DNA from: Meconema thalassinum
Taxonomy: Eukaryota; Arthropoda; Insecta; Orthoptera; Tettigoniidae
Assembly (NCBI GenBank): GCA_946902985.2
Contig: OX336391.1
Coordinates: 75,369,947-75,433,946, forward strand
Reading direction: 5' to 3'
Length of the DNA stretch: 64,000 nt
Below the pieces are notes generated by a model that was given only the letters and a program-made list of their open reading frames with translations, ran no database searches and had not been told where the DNA came from. How positions within the stretch are numbered: the first letter of the stretch is position 1; every line of letters starts with the position of its first letter. The translations under genes and the position numbers were made by a program. Positions 1-12,016 of the stretch are shown one piece after another.

Positions 1-1424
1 ATCTCTTTGAATATAATTCTGCTCTGACTTGCTGTTGGGTTTCCGGGGACCAAAACTTTTTTAATAACCCACGGGAAAACTCCTCAAAATTGGTGAGTGG
101 ACCTAAAAGCCCTAAACCAAAGAAGTGCAGGACCTTCCAAAAATTTCCCTATCACTCGGATCTGTCTTTCCTTAGGGATTTTGGAATCTTTTAGGTAATC
201 ACCTGCTTCTCTCAAAAATTCTACGGGTGTCACAGAATCCCGCCCTGAAAATTTAGAAGGCTTATCCTCTACATTCTTGAATACAGTTATGGGGTTGGAT
301 TGAAATACTGTCCTGACCTCATCCTGTCTTTGACTATTAGTTTCTCTCGCTGCTCCTAGGTTTATCTGTATCTGTTCTTCTCCCCTTATACTTGACATTT
401 TCAACAGATGGTCAGACTGTTTCTCGTCCTTGATTTGGGTTTTCATAGCCTCAAGTTCCTTATGGTTTTCTTCTGCCATTTTTGTAATTGCTTCGGTTTC
501 CTTACAGTTCTCTTTGACATCAGTGGATATCTGGTTCATAACAGCCTCGTGACTTTTCAACGACCCTGTCATATCTGATGTGTCCTTCTGAGTTGCTTGG
601 ATATCTTTGGAAATTACTTGAATATGGGATGATAAAGATTCCCTAATTTCCTTGACTCCCTCTTGGTTCTCCAGCTTGAGTGTGTCTTTAATTTCATTGA
701 TAACTGTGGTTTTAATTTCAGTTTGTAATTCATTAATCACACCTCTTATTTCTCCCATTACGAGTTCTTTGAATTGTTCTGTCAAACGTTGAACAACTAG
801 GATTGCCATCTTATTACTCTCTTTCTTCACTCTGACTTCTAGGTTGATCATGTCTTCACCAACTTTCCTAAGACCATGTTCTATCCTATCAGCTAAGCTT
901 TGGGATCTTAGATCGGCATCGCGAAATTTATCGTCCATTAAACTTGCGTTAGTGGCTAATGAAGTTTCGAGCTCATGTGTTTTTTCGCATAATTTAGTCA
1001 TTTTACTCTCAAGTGACATTTTCAAGATTTCGGAATTCTCTTTAAATTTATTTTCCATAGAATTAAATTTACTATTTAAATTTTCTTTCAAGTTACCTTT
1101 TATCCTGCTTTCTAACAAATCGGAACTTTCTTTCAAGTTATCTTTTAAAGAATCAGAACTTTCTTTAAGTTTATTTTCTAAAGAATCAGAATTTTCTTTA
1201 AGTTTATCGTTTAAATTTTCTTTAAGTTTATTTTCTAAAGAATCAGAATTTTCTTTAAGTTTATCATTTAAACTTTCTTTAAGTTTATTTTCTAAAAAAT
1301 CAGAATTTTCTTTAAGTTTCTTTTCCAAAGCCTCTGTATTTTCTTTCATAATGGCTGCCACACGCAGTCCAGCTTCTTTGGAACTCTCTTCCAAACTCGT
1401 CATCATCCTCATCATCTCCTCCAT
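1..1424 (-). pseudogene. Gag of Ty3/gypsy-like element 1 (3' truncated by window edge, frameshifted)
   Basis: This encodes the N-terminal and middle part of a retrotransposon Gag. The first ATG in frame is at 1424-1422. The N-terminal half is almost pure coiled coil, with tandem imperfect units of the form KENSDSLENKLKE (about residues 30-120), followed by more heptad-like sequence. The C-terminal part contains a capsid-like core (FSGRDSVTPVEFLREAGDYL, then WFRAFR) that matches the Gag of element 2 at 23.3-24.9 kb (FSNTDSLTLIEYIRNLKDYF, WFRAFR). The frame stops with TGA at 84-86, but similarity to element 2 continues in a neighbouring frame to position 1, so one small indel near position 90 breaks it. 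The rest of the element lies left of the window. I am confident it is a retroelement Gag; the coiled-coil half by itself would not be diagnostic. Confidence 0.8.
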
Positions 1425-2010
1425 AATTTTCAATTATTATTCAAAACTTAGGGGTATACATGATGGCAGACACAAGATTATAACTAGAACAAGAAATATG
1501 AATAGCTAATTGGAACTCTCTAATAAAATGAGATTTGTCCTAATGTCGACGTGATGGAAAAACAAAATTCTCTACTTTTACGAGTTACATTTACCACAAT
1601 ATCACAAGAAAAATATGCAAGTTCTCAAATATCCTCCACCTGGATTCTAATAATGCGTATGTCCAGTCATCGAACGTTTACTACTGAATTTACTTGACGC
1701 CCTAATGGTTAAGCCATTATCAAAAATAATCAAACCCATTCTAATTATTAACCCAGTTAAATTTTTAATTTTCCCCACTAATTGGGTTTCCTACTAATTT
1801 ATTCATCCAAACCAGACATCTCTCAACTCCCAAAATATCTATATAAAATTATCACAATTTAAATCGGCATGTGATGGACCATGTCTAACTCGAGCCCCAC
1901 GTCCGAAGCCATTTCTCTCTCTATCTTATTTTATGTGCCCGTTTAGACCGGAGTCCGCACGACCACATATGCATTTTACCAATAATCAGTCAGCACGAGA
2001 GTCAAAATAT
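1425..2010 (-). other. Untranslated leader of element 1
   Basis: No coding frame of note. It lies between the gag start and a candidate primer-binding site. Its length (about 590 nt) is close to the leader of element 2 (about 660 nt), which supports the reading. Confidence 0.45.
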
Positions 2011-2022
2011 CCCGGGGCGCCA
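2011..2022 (-). other. Candidate primer-binding site of element 1 (tRNA-Lys type)
   Basis: Read on the minus strand this is TGGCGCCCCGGG. A TGGCGCC start is typical of lysine-tRNA primed gypsy elements. A TG dinucleotide at 2025-2026 on plus (CA in sense) three bases away would be the end of the 5' LTR. This is inference from position and motif only. Confidence 0.45.
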
Positions 2023-2024
2023 GA

Positions 2025-5000
2025 TGGGTTAAAGCTAATCGCAAAAACGACATCAAATGAAAAAAATGCTTTACTGATTTTTGGCTTAATGCAACAATAA
2101 GGATAGAAGGAGATTCAACTGGGCATAACACATCATGTAAAATTATCTCATTTTATTCTGAATTTAAAATTGACTGCAAAATAAAATGCTCAAAGCAGCA
2201 TCATTCATGTGTGGCGACCCACATTCCTATTTACACAATATACAGAAATTTTCCAACACATTGGACAATTATTTTTGGAAACACAAGTCTGATTATTAGT
2301 CCTGTAGGCTGTGTTCCAAAATTATATCGATTATTTATGATTAAATCCAGTTCAAATTTAATTGTCTTTACTGGAAATACTGTAGTTCACTGTTTGAATT
2401 ATTACATAATAATAATACTCGTAGAATAAATGTTCATAGAATTTTTAACTTTCACTTAATTTTCCAGTTTCAAAAAATATTGTCAAAAAATATTATTATC
2501 TCTGAATCAACACAAATTATGTACACATATTAATAACATCTGAAAAGTATTTGACCTTGAGCATAGCATCGAAGAACTGTGCGAAGCACAACAAAATTAA
2601 TTGTTCTTCTGACATTAAACGTTTCGAGAAGTGACTCGATTATGAACTTCATGTTCCTAACAAAATATATGATTTCTGAATCATCAACTTGATCAATAAA
2701 TTGTTGGACCATCCAACTATTCAATTTTCCACTTGGAATCATTATTAAGAAAAATATTTATATTTGTGGCCATTTTAGTAACTTTCACAACTTGCAATTC
2801 TTCGACAGAATGCGGAAATAAGAATTGTAGCTTCATAATAAATTCATTTAGTTCATGGCACTAGGATTGAAAACATCCTTCAAATTATTCGTGGTTATAG
2901 AATTATTTTTAATTGGCAGTGGCCCATTCTATTATTCTTATAAGAACACAATATTCCAACAACAACGGCAAAGGTCTTCCTCTGAAGAAGAATAAAATAC
3001 TATCATGACAAATCCGGGTTCTAGCAAAATCAAAGTCTTAATGGAATCCGTAAACAAAGTTGAAATAAGAACTGATGGTTTTTAAGAAATAACCTTCGGG
3101 TCATTCATACGACGCAATGTGTAGTTCCAATACTCCTTCTTTAACACTGAGTCATCGAACCTGCTATTTGATTGATGCTCAAATAAAAACTTCCTCATTC
3201 CTGCGACTTAAACATGCGCACCTGGGAATGGCATTTCAACTACTCCACACACATAAATTTTCTTCCCAAAATTTATACAATAAATCAAGCCTCTGCTTGT
3301 TATCAACACTGGAAGATTTATAAACTTACAAGTTTATTTTATTTTACCATTCAGTTCAACCCGTGAAGTTACCATACTTATGATACTCTTTATTTCACTT
3401 TCGAATGTGTATCTACGTCATGATTTTATATAAATACAAAAATATCCTAATTGATACAAATATCATTTGCTTCCCGTTTCATGCCTCTCCGTGTTATCTG
3501 AAAAATATACTTTGCTCATTGCAAATATTAACTGTTCAACCAGAACTGTCATGTTGGTTGAATGCGGGCTTGCGCTAACCACTCTCCTTCGGAAAATCAC
3601 CTGTTCCAAACTAGAAATGATTAAACTACTTCATGGGCTCTCTCTCAATAAATGTGATTATTAGAAAATATAAGATCCAAGAATTATTTAGAAAAGTTAT
3701 GAAAATCATTATTATTATTATTAGTGGATTATTATTATTATTATTATTAGTTATATTATTTTAAATATATTTAATTATTATTTCATTATGTGAGAATCCA
3801 CATGTTCGAATCTTCGAATATAGATAAAATATCCATTTCTCAACAAAAATAATTATTGACTTTTACAGTTACATCGGCTGTTTTCCGTGATTATCCAAAA
3901 ATATGAAATATTCAAATAAATGCTCGTTATGCTCGGTCATCGATCCTAAACTGATCTGAGTGCTGAAAATACTCAGAATAACTCTAATATGTCTTGCGTA
4001 AATCATTGCAAGATTTAAATACGAAGAAAAATAAATGTGTTGGTCATCTGCAGAAAATGAGTTTGTTCCAATTAGCTAGGCATAATATAAAGTCAAAATG
4101 TGGCTTACATTTCTCGTTGGTCTTGAAGCGTAGTGAACCTGGTCTCTACCAGATTTATCCAGATACATGCACTATCGGACACGCACGTCTAATCCTTGTA
4201 TCGGCCGCCATTATATACCCACAATCTGTCTAACAAGACATAGTGGTAATATCTCTTGAAGTTTGAAGTAACTGTTGATCCATTTTAATATTTACTTCTG
4301 TTAACGCCATAACAGTTTGCTTAAATTGGGTCAGATCTAAGTGATCTATTCTCAAATATGTCAGTTGTAACATAACTCACGGTAATCTTTTCAGTACAAG
4401 AAAACACTGACAGTCTAAACCAATCAACGGCTGTTCTGAAGATCGTTCCCTGGGCATGGCTTATCACCATCTATCATGCGCGAAGCAACATATAGTTTCC
4501 CTTTGTCGGCTAATGAACAACACCGTGATAGACTGGCCTTCAATATACTGAAAGATCGGAGTGGTTATCAAGTTACAAATTATGAAACTGACTAAATTGG
4601 ACTAAAATATCCAAGTATTAGATTATTACTGGACTGTGACAAAGTACTTTCTAGACAAAGTCTAGCATATGTCCATATAGAAATAAAAATATTTCACCAG
4701 TGTCCGTAGAAAAATATCAATCACCTTAGTGATTCTCTCTGTCGTAAACTTACTAAGTTCCACATGTATCGCAGCACTTTTGTGACTATCACAATTTTGA
4801 AGATAACTTCTGCGTAGATCCGGCAACCATGGCCTTGGCTCAGCGTAGCAGCACCTTGCTATGCAAGAGCTTGTTTCGAAGTGAGCTGATGTTGCTTGGG
4901 TCGGCCGGCTTTTATTCAAAACGGTCAGGGCCACGCTGCATCACGCTGAAATCTAGAAATCCTCATATCTCTGGTATCTCTGGTCCGATTTACTTGATAC

Positions 5001-7622
5001 TAAGTGCATTCTCTTTCATTTGGCCGTGCCAGTAATCTGATCCAAGTCTCAAGTCTCTACTCCATGGCTAACTATTTAATCAACAAATAGTCTCGACCTC
5101 TGCTATTACTTGCTACGTCACTTGACATGCTCTTAGCTGCATAAAATTTCCATTTCCTTCTGGAAGGAATGGAGCGCGATATTCAAATATCTCAACTTTC
5201 AAAAGCGGCTGTAGCCTTTCCCTCGATATCTAGGTGTCTGAATCTTGGAATACCCATTCCTAGAGTTGGGCACAGTACGATGTGTACAATTTAATGCGAG
5301 ATCCGTTACCATCCAGTAAACCTTCAGGGGACGAATCTGCATTGTCTTAGAGCTAGACAGACAAGAGGAACCAACTAAACACTAATTAAACTAAATCCGA
5401 CACTTCCTACACTGAATAAGACAAAATAATTTCCGCATGAAATTTGAATCAAAGAATTGCCGTATCAATCCACACAACGCCTAAAATTAGGACTTTTTAA
5501 ATCAACACAAGTAAATCAACACCTGACCAATCAAGAAAAATACACACATGGCCGCTTGCCATTTTTACATGAAAATACGAAATACACCCAACGGTGTCAC
5601 AACAAACAACAATCTAACATATAAGCAAATGAAATGAGTCACAGAAATCACTAGGCTAAAAGCCAACATTTACATCATAAAACAAATATTTCATGTCATA
5701 CGATATGCGGTAATTCGTAACGGACATGGCGAACTCCCAATTTAATATATGATCCAACGATCATTAAAAGAACAGGTATGCTACAGATAACTTACAGGGG
5801 TCAGTCGGTCAGCTGGACTGCCTAAACGATGAATCACCAGACATAGACGGGCGCAAGGTGGAATCTGCACATCTGTCAACCCACGTGTGAACATACCTCG
5901 ACCTGCCGTAGCAATTGCTCGAGTCTCAAAAAGCTTGCTCCCTAATAGCACATAATATACGTGTGTGTGTCGAAATAAAAATATCTTAGCATTTCCCAAG
6001 GAAATCCAAGAATCAGCACAGGACAAGGTAAAGTAACCTCCAAGCGCGCTCCGCCTTTCCATAAAATACCATCAAAATTTTGAGGGCAGTAGACACATTC
6101 TACCCCTCATCACGAAGAATCAAATACACACACCTTGACACAATGCACACACCAGAATCACACGTATGGGGTTTGACAGAAACCTGAAATAAAAGACATA
6201 AATATTTCCACCGACTTGCGTTCCCAGTCTAGTCCGTGACTGAAGAACATGAAAAGGGATATAAAAAACTCAAAAATATAGAACTAAGGTGTTCTAGAGT
6301 GACATCTTAACGTGTTGCGCTCGGCAACCCTAGTATGAATAAAAACCTGTTCGTAAAACATCTAACAACTTTTACCCCCTTCTCCTACTAAAAAATGAAT
6401 TTGAATACAGCACCATTTATCGACCATGACGAACTCAGCATTCGCATGAATAAAATCCAAATGCACGCGCCGTGCATACTAATAGTGACTCATAAGAAAA
6501 ATATACAATCACACGAAATTTTGGCCAAGTGCCTACGTACATTTAAAAGAAAAGAGTGTCGGCGCACGAAATCAAAAATACACAAGAAAAACCTTGAATA
6601 AAATTATTTACACGTTCCCGCGTCTAATCTAGCTACATATTGAATAAATCAATGGTTAGTACGTCACCGTCCAGCTTGCAGAAAATCAACCTCCATCCCA
6701 GAGCATTTCCCACGGGAAAATTACTCCGTCATCGTCGACATTCTGGTAGAGGCGTAGCACATCATCCCACCAATCGACCTTGCTGTTGACATCTTGGCTT
6801 CTTAAAAAGAAATGTTCAAAATTAAAATTCTACCCTGCTAAAATCGCTATGAGCTACTGACTTTCACTCAAGAGTCCTGGGCGATTATTCCACGTTGAAC
6901 TGGCCCTGTCTAAGCATTTGCTTGATTCACTCGCACATATACCTCATGAAATATAACACAAAAATATTACAGAAAAATATTATAGTCTAGTCAGACACGT
7001 AGCTGGCATTTATAAGTCTCCCAAATTACTTATGCCGGGTGGCGCTTATCTCAACTAGAGATCTCCCCTCCACTTGGCATGAACTCTGCTCCCAAGAGCA
7101 CAATAGAATGTTTCTCAAACTGGCGTGAACTAAGCCTTTCGGCGCCTGATCAAATTGTGTCACAAACTACTCATCACCGATCAATTTATGAGAAACTGGC
7201 AGAATGGAGTGGAGTAGGGGCAATCTGAGAAAATAATCTGTAATTTTCAACTCACAGACTTGGGACTAGTACCAAACTTCTTCTTTTTATCTAAACGTCT
7301 CAATGCACTTATGCGGAATTCCATCCGATCGGCGGTTCTTCATACACGTGTTTTCAGCGTCTTTTTTATGGCACGCACCTCGCTGCGTGGTCCAGGCGTC
7401 CTCTCTTCGGATTCGCTGATTCAATCGGGTATCGGTTGGAAATTCACCTCTGGCACGCCCATAATGACGCCAAATTGTATGCGCGTTCACCTGGAATTTG
7501 TCCTTGAACTTGGCTTAGCATGTCGTCCCCAGAAATAACTATCACGCCACCTCTGTTGCAAGCGTTGCGACACACTACCTGCCTTCCGTTGTCCACTTCA
7601 ACAGGCACTGCCTGAATATAAG
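2025..7622. other. Gene-free AT-rich stretch, probably containing the 5' LTR of element 1
   Basis: I see no supported gene here; all open frames are short and lack recognisable motifs. If the site at 2011-2022 is a primer-binding site, an LTR should start at 2025 and extend right for an unknown distance. A possible far end is GGGGCA at 7217-7222, because the LTRs of element 2 also end in GGGGGCA on this strand, but the other LTR is outside the window so the boundary cannot be tested. Confidence 0.3.
3708..3749. repeat. (ATT)n microsatellite
   Basis: Two runs of ATT triplets separated by a short GTGG interruption. Confidence 0.9.
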
Positions 7623-7630
7623 TAATATTT

Positions 7631-7953
7631 CTTTTAGCGTATGGCTTTTAGTGCCGGGAGTGTCCGAGGACATGTTCGGCTCGCCAGTTTTGTAGCTGCT
7701 TCGAGACGGACACCCAATGGGTGAGCTACAAGTACCTTTTGGGGAGGAAAGTTGGAAGGGAAGGGCGAGGAGTTGGAAGGTAGCGGCTGTGGCCTATAGT
7801 TAGGGACCAACCCCGGAATTTGCCTGGAAGGAAGATGGGTAACCACAGAAGACCATCTTCAAGGTTGCCGGCGGGGGGATTCGAACCTCCTCGCCTCCCG
7901 GATGTGAGCGACTGCCATTAGTCATGCCGTAACGACCACGACTAACTCACCCG
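7631..7953 (-). mobile_element. tRNA-derived SINE (minus orientation)
   Basis: On the minus strand it begins with a tRNA-like head: a box-A-like segment near 7936-7949 and a box B, GGTTCGAATCC, at 7878-7888. A unique body follows, ending near TAAAAGCCATACGCTAAAAG. A stretch of the body (AGGCAAATTCCGGGG, then GGTCCCTAA) is shared with the sequence at 37.86-37.89 kb, so this is a dispersed family. A weak 7-bp duplication (TAATATT) flanks it at 7623-7629 and 7960-7966. It is not a functional tRNA gene. Confidence 0.75.
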
Positions 7954-8140
7954 GTATAATAATATTAAAAATCATGAAGACTTATTGATCGGCAAATCAA
8001 TAAGGGTTCAATATACTTACTCTTAACGTTTGATGCTCCTTGGAAATTTGAAATTTTCCCAAGGGCTCCTAAATGGAAACCGATTATTTGTAAGAAATAT
8101 GTATAAAAATTGGTTGGATTTGGAAATAATAACTGCAGAT

Positions 8141-8500
8141 AGTATAGGGCAGAGAGCCTCCGTGGCTTAGGCGGCATCACGCCGGCCTCTCACCGCTGGG
8201 TCCGTGGTTCAAATCCCGGTCACTCCATGTGAGATCTGTGCTGGACAAAACGGAGGCAGACAGGTTTTTCTCCGGGTACTCCGGTTTTCCCTGTCAAAAT
8301 TTCATTCCAGCAACACTCTCCACTATCATTTCATTTCATCTGTCATTCATTTAATCATTGCCCCAGAGGAGTACGTCAGGCCTCGGCAGCCGGCACAGTT
8401 CATATCCTCGCCGCTAGATGGGGGCTTCATTCATTCCATTCCTGACCCGGTCGGAGACTGGAAGCAGGCTGTGGATTTTCATTCAGTATAGGGCAGAGAG
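8141..8500 (+). mobile_element. tRNA-derived SINE with perfect 16-bp target site duplication
   Basis: The body is 8157-8484. The head has a box A (TGGCTTAGGCGG, 8163-8174) and box B (GGTTCAAATCC, 8206-8216), and the element ends in TGGATTTTCATTC without a long poly(A). It is bracketed by AGTATAGGGCAGAGAG at 8141-8156 and 8485-8500, a perfect 16-bp target duplication as made by LINE-dependent insertion. This is the cleanest SINE in the window and looks young. Confidence 0.92.
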
Positions 8501-9602
8501 ATATAATCCTTGGACTTGATTTAACATCATCCGATAAAACACCTCCATTTTCCAATTCACTTGGCGTACTTTATCACAATCAATAAAGCTCATGCGGAAG
8601 CTCTGGGACGTGTAGGTCTCTAATTGCCTCATCAAGGTTTCAGCCATGGCCAGTTATATGTTGCGAAGTAGATCTTTCGACGCCGTTAAAGTTGCAACAG
8701 CGTTAAAAATTAATCGTTCAAACAATGCATATAAGAGAATCCTTCAGTAAATATTTTCCCAATGACCGTCATGTTTTGACGGATTTCAACTAGTCTTAAA
8801 TAATTTCGGTATTGAAACCTCAATTAACTAAACTCAAAACAAATCCACCTAGGCGACAAACTGCTGTGCCCTAGGTATCTGGAGTTAACAATAACAATAC
8901 TGTAATTACGTTACCTAAAATCAATTAAATGAATTTACTCTAGACGTAGGTCTCCGCCATTACAATTACTAATTGTTACTCTATGCAATAATTACTCCAG
9001 TCTCCTACACTACCTCTGATTTAAATATTATTCGGATAAAATTATCTTCCTTAACAACTATCAATAATTATCAAATACAATAATAAACTTTCTTATAATC
9101 GCTCTCCACAAAATTTCCTATACTTAACCAGAGTTCTATAAACAATCCATTTTCTTTAGATAACATTACTCCTTGATCTTCTACAAATTCTCAAAATCTC
9201 CACTATGCTTGGTGTTTAATCCGCTTAAATATGTCAAGCCAGGATTCTATAATCCGTACAGTTAAGTAGAGATTTAGTTCAATTACGTCGCTCTGATCGT
9301 TCTACATAACAAGAATTATTATAATAATAACAATAACTTCCAATGAAATAATTACCAGAATAACAACATTCTCTCTAACTCAGAACCATTTACATGTAAT
9401 ACGATTTCAGCTTATCAAACGATTAGCCGTTCCTACTGTCTCAGGGGGTAATCGCTTTGTCCATAAATATCTCAAAATAATGATAATGATACTTCGCTTC
9501 AAACAAACGTCAATACGGCACAATTCTAACAATATTCCATTTCTCTCCACAACTTAATATCTTCGCAGATCTGTCAACACAGATATCAACATTATACTAT
9601 CA
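8501..9602. other. No gene seen
   Basis: AT-rich sequence without a supported open frame or recognised repeat. Confidence 0.5.
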
Positions 9603-10381
9603 ACACTTAGCAATTCTTCTAGGTTTGTGTGGAATTTCGCCTAGGACAGCAAGCTGGCTCATCGGCGGGCTCTTTGTGTCGCAGGCCGGACCCCCACAGG
9701 AGTAACGAACTGCGCGCTACCTCCCTTTATATAGAGTGCAACTGCACTACTTTACTGCGAGAATTAAAAGCTCAAGCAGCCTTAACCTCCCTATGAAGGC
9801 TTCCAAAAAGATGGTATATTGGCTTTCACGGCCTGTGACTTAAAACTCAGCAATTCTTATAGGTTTGTACCGTGTCTTGTGTGGGGTTTCGCCTAGGACA
9901 CCAAGCTGGCTCATCGACGGGCTCTTGGTGTCCCCGCCCGGACCCCCACAAGAGTAACGAACTGCGCGCTACCTCCCTTTATATAGAGTGCAACTGCACT
10001 ACTTTACTGCGAGAACTAAAAGTTCAAGCAGCCTTAACTTACCTATGAAGGTTTCCAAAAAAGATGGCACAAACGAAGAAAAATTGCTGAGTTTTCAGTC
10101 ACCGGCCGTGAAAGCCAATATACCAACATTTTGGAAGCCTTCATAAGGAGATTAAGGCTGCTTGAGCTTTTAGTTCTCGCAATAAAGTAGTGCAGTTGTA
10201 CTGTATATGAAGGGAGGAAGCGCGGAGTTCGGTACTCCTGTGGGGGTCCGGGCGGGGACACCAAGAGCCCGCCGATGAGCCAGCTTGGTGTCCTAGGCGA
10301 AACCCCACACAAGACATGGCACAAACCTAGTCGAATTGCTGAGTTTTAAGTCACCGGCCTTGAAGGCCAATATACCATTAC
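9603..10381. repeat. Array of ~250-bp units: two direct, one inverted
   Basis: Two direct copies (about 9603-9850 and 9850-10070; GACCCCCACA recurs at 9689 and 9941, a 252-bp step) are followed by an inverted copy (about 10071-10381). Shared landmarks are ACTCAGCAATTC, TTTCGCCTAGGACA, GCTGGCTCATCG, CCTCCCTTTATATAGAGTGC and TATATTGGCTTTCACGGCC. The inverted arm can pair with the direct copies, giving a long hairpin. The short open frame on minus over the inverted copy is a by-product. I do not recognise the family. Confidence 0.85.
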
Positions 10382-10574
10382 ACTATCAATGAAACAATGT
10401 CATCCAGCACGTTTCCATAACAATAGCCTTCATCCGTCAACCAGGAATGCTCTATCAAACTTCCGTAAAATATTATATCATAGCAGCTTCATTGTTCACA
10501 ATACATACTCGTCTGTATCTTAATAAACTTCAGACATGTCAACTTCAAATAACCTTTCTCACTGTTTACAAACA

Positions 10575-12016
10575 TGTTCATAACAAGAAGCTACGTGAAG
10601 AACTAAAGAGCCTACTTTTCTTAAAATTTAAGATTCATGCCAATGATTAATCTATATGGACTTAGGCTATCTAGAATAATGACGACATAAAGTTGGTAAT
10701 ATCTAAATTTATAATAAGTTCGAAATATACCTGGCATTATATAGCCTGATAGAGCACTACAGTTGGCAGCCCTGGTGACTGGATATATTCTTAGTTCCAT
10801 CTTTTAAGGTACAGAATACAAACATTGGTTGAAGTCCAATTGATAGCATGGACTTCACATGCAGTTAAACATTGGACTTATCAGCGTGCGTAAAATGATG
10901 TTGGCAACAATGTCATGCATGAGGTGGTCAGAAATAATTTTAAATATTATCATCTATTGTTGTGCAAATTTTGGATGAAATCCATTTGTTAGTATAGAAG
11001 TTACTGGCATTTTTAAATTGGACCTATCAGCAGGCTTAGAATCATGTTGGTAGCACTGACATACATTAGTTGCTCCAAATTAATCTAGAATGGCAGGTAC
11101 TATACGTGCGCAAAATTTAGATCTGTTGGCTTGCATACTTTCTGATAGCCTATATTGATATTAGGGTAAAACATATAAACAGCATTTATTAACATTTGGC
11201 AGCCCTGATTGCTCTTAACAATACGCATAGTCATATATGTTATGGTACACATAGCACATACTTAATTTGGTTGAAATTCAATTGATAGTAAAGAAGTTAC
11301 ATGTATTTAAAAATTGGTCCTATCAGCAGGCTTAGAATCATGTTGGTAGCACTGACATACATTAGTTGCTCCAAATTAATCTAGAATGTCAGGCACTATA
11401 CCTGTGCGAAGGTTAAGGCTGTTGGCTCGCATACTTTCTGATAAATTGGTATTTGGATTTAAAAAAATAGAGAGAGCATTTATTGACAGTTGGTAGCCCT
11501 GGTTGCTCTTAAGAATACGCTCAGTCATATCAGTTTATGTACACATAGTACATACGAAATTTGGTTGAAATCCAAGTGATAGTGTAGGAGTTAGATGCAT
11601 TTAAACATTGGACCTATCAGTAGGCATAGAATCATTTTGTCAACAATGTCATGTATGGCCTCCTGAAAATTAAACTGAAGTATTATTATCTATATATGTG
11701 CCAATTTTGGAACAGTTCCCATGTATATATTCCAAGATATCCAACATGGAGTTGAAATTTCAATTACGATTTTTGAGCAGTTGGTAACACTGACATCATT
11801 TTCAAGTATGACGTTGAGATGTCCCGGTATAGATCTTTACTCATACCAAATTTGGTTTCGATTGCTGCAGCCGTTTAGGAGTTGATAGGGGGAGGGGGAC
11901 ACACACACAGACAGACAGACAGACAGACAGACAGAAGGACAGACAGACATTTTCCCGGATCGATCTCATAAGACTACTTTTTCCTCATTTTTGCAAAATG
12001 TGAAAAGTAGGCTAAA
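10575..12016. repeat. Tandem-repeat element with hairpin/inverted ends, copy 1
   Basis: The left end carries AGCCTACTTTTC (10609-10620) and the right end its inverse GAAAAGTAGGCT (12002-12013). The interior has about four degenerate units of roughly 290 bp (landmarks: TTGGTTGAAATCCAA, GGACCTATCAGCAGGC, AATCATGTTGGTAGCACTGA). A terminal segment TTGCTGCAGCCGTTTAGGAG and a (GACA)n run (about 11899-11945) lead into the end hairpin. A second element with the same design and the same upstream GTGAAGAACTA motif lies at 40415-41889. Similar tails occur in many insect repeats; the class (foldback, Helitron-like or LINE-derived) is unresolved. Confidence 0.75.

Noticed and set aside
844..1509. 221-codon open frame on the plus strand (Ser/Phe/Leu rich)
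   Set aside because: Antisense to the coiled-coil repeats of the element 1 Gag; the periodic coding strand explains it.
5781..6062. 93-codon minus-strand frame
   Set aside because: No recognisable motif and no splice or start support; length is expected by chance.
6083..6125. Possible second LTR/polypurine-tract junction (GAGGGCAGTAG, then ACATTCTACCCCTCATCACG), resembling the element 2 junction
   Set aside because: Similarity is short and no partner LTR or pol lies to its right.
8157..8230. tRNA gene
   Set aside because: Boxes A and B are present but the cloverleaf does not close and the sequence continues into a SINE body with a target duplication.
10828..11700. CRISPR-like regular repeats
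   Set aside because: Units are ~290 bp and degenerate without short identical repeats and unique spacers; the DNA is eukaryotic.
10575..12016. Helitron
   Set aside because: There is an end hairpin, but the CTAG/CTAA-type terminus a few bases after it and a 5' TC at an A|T target are not clearly present; left unclassified.
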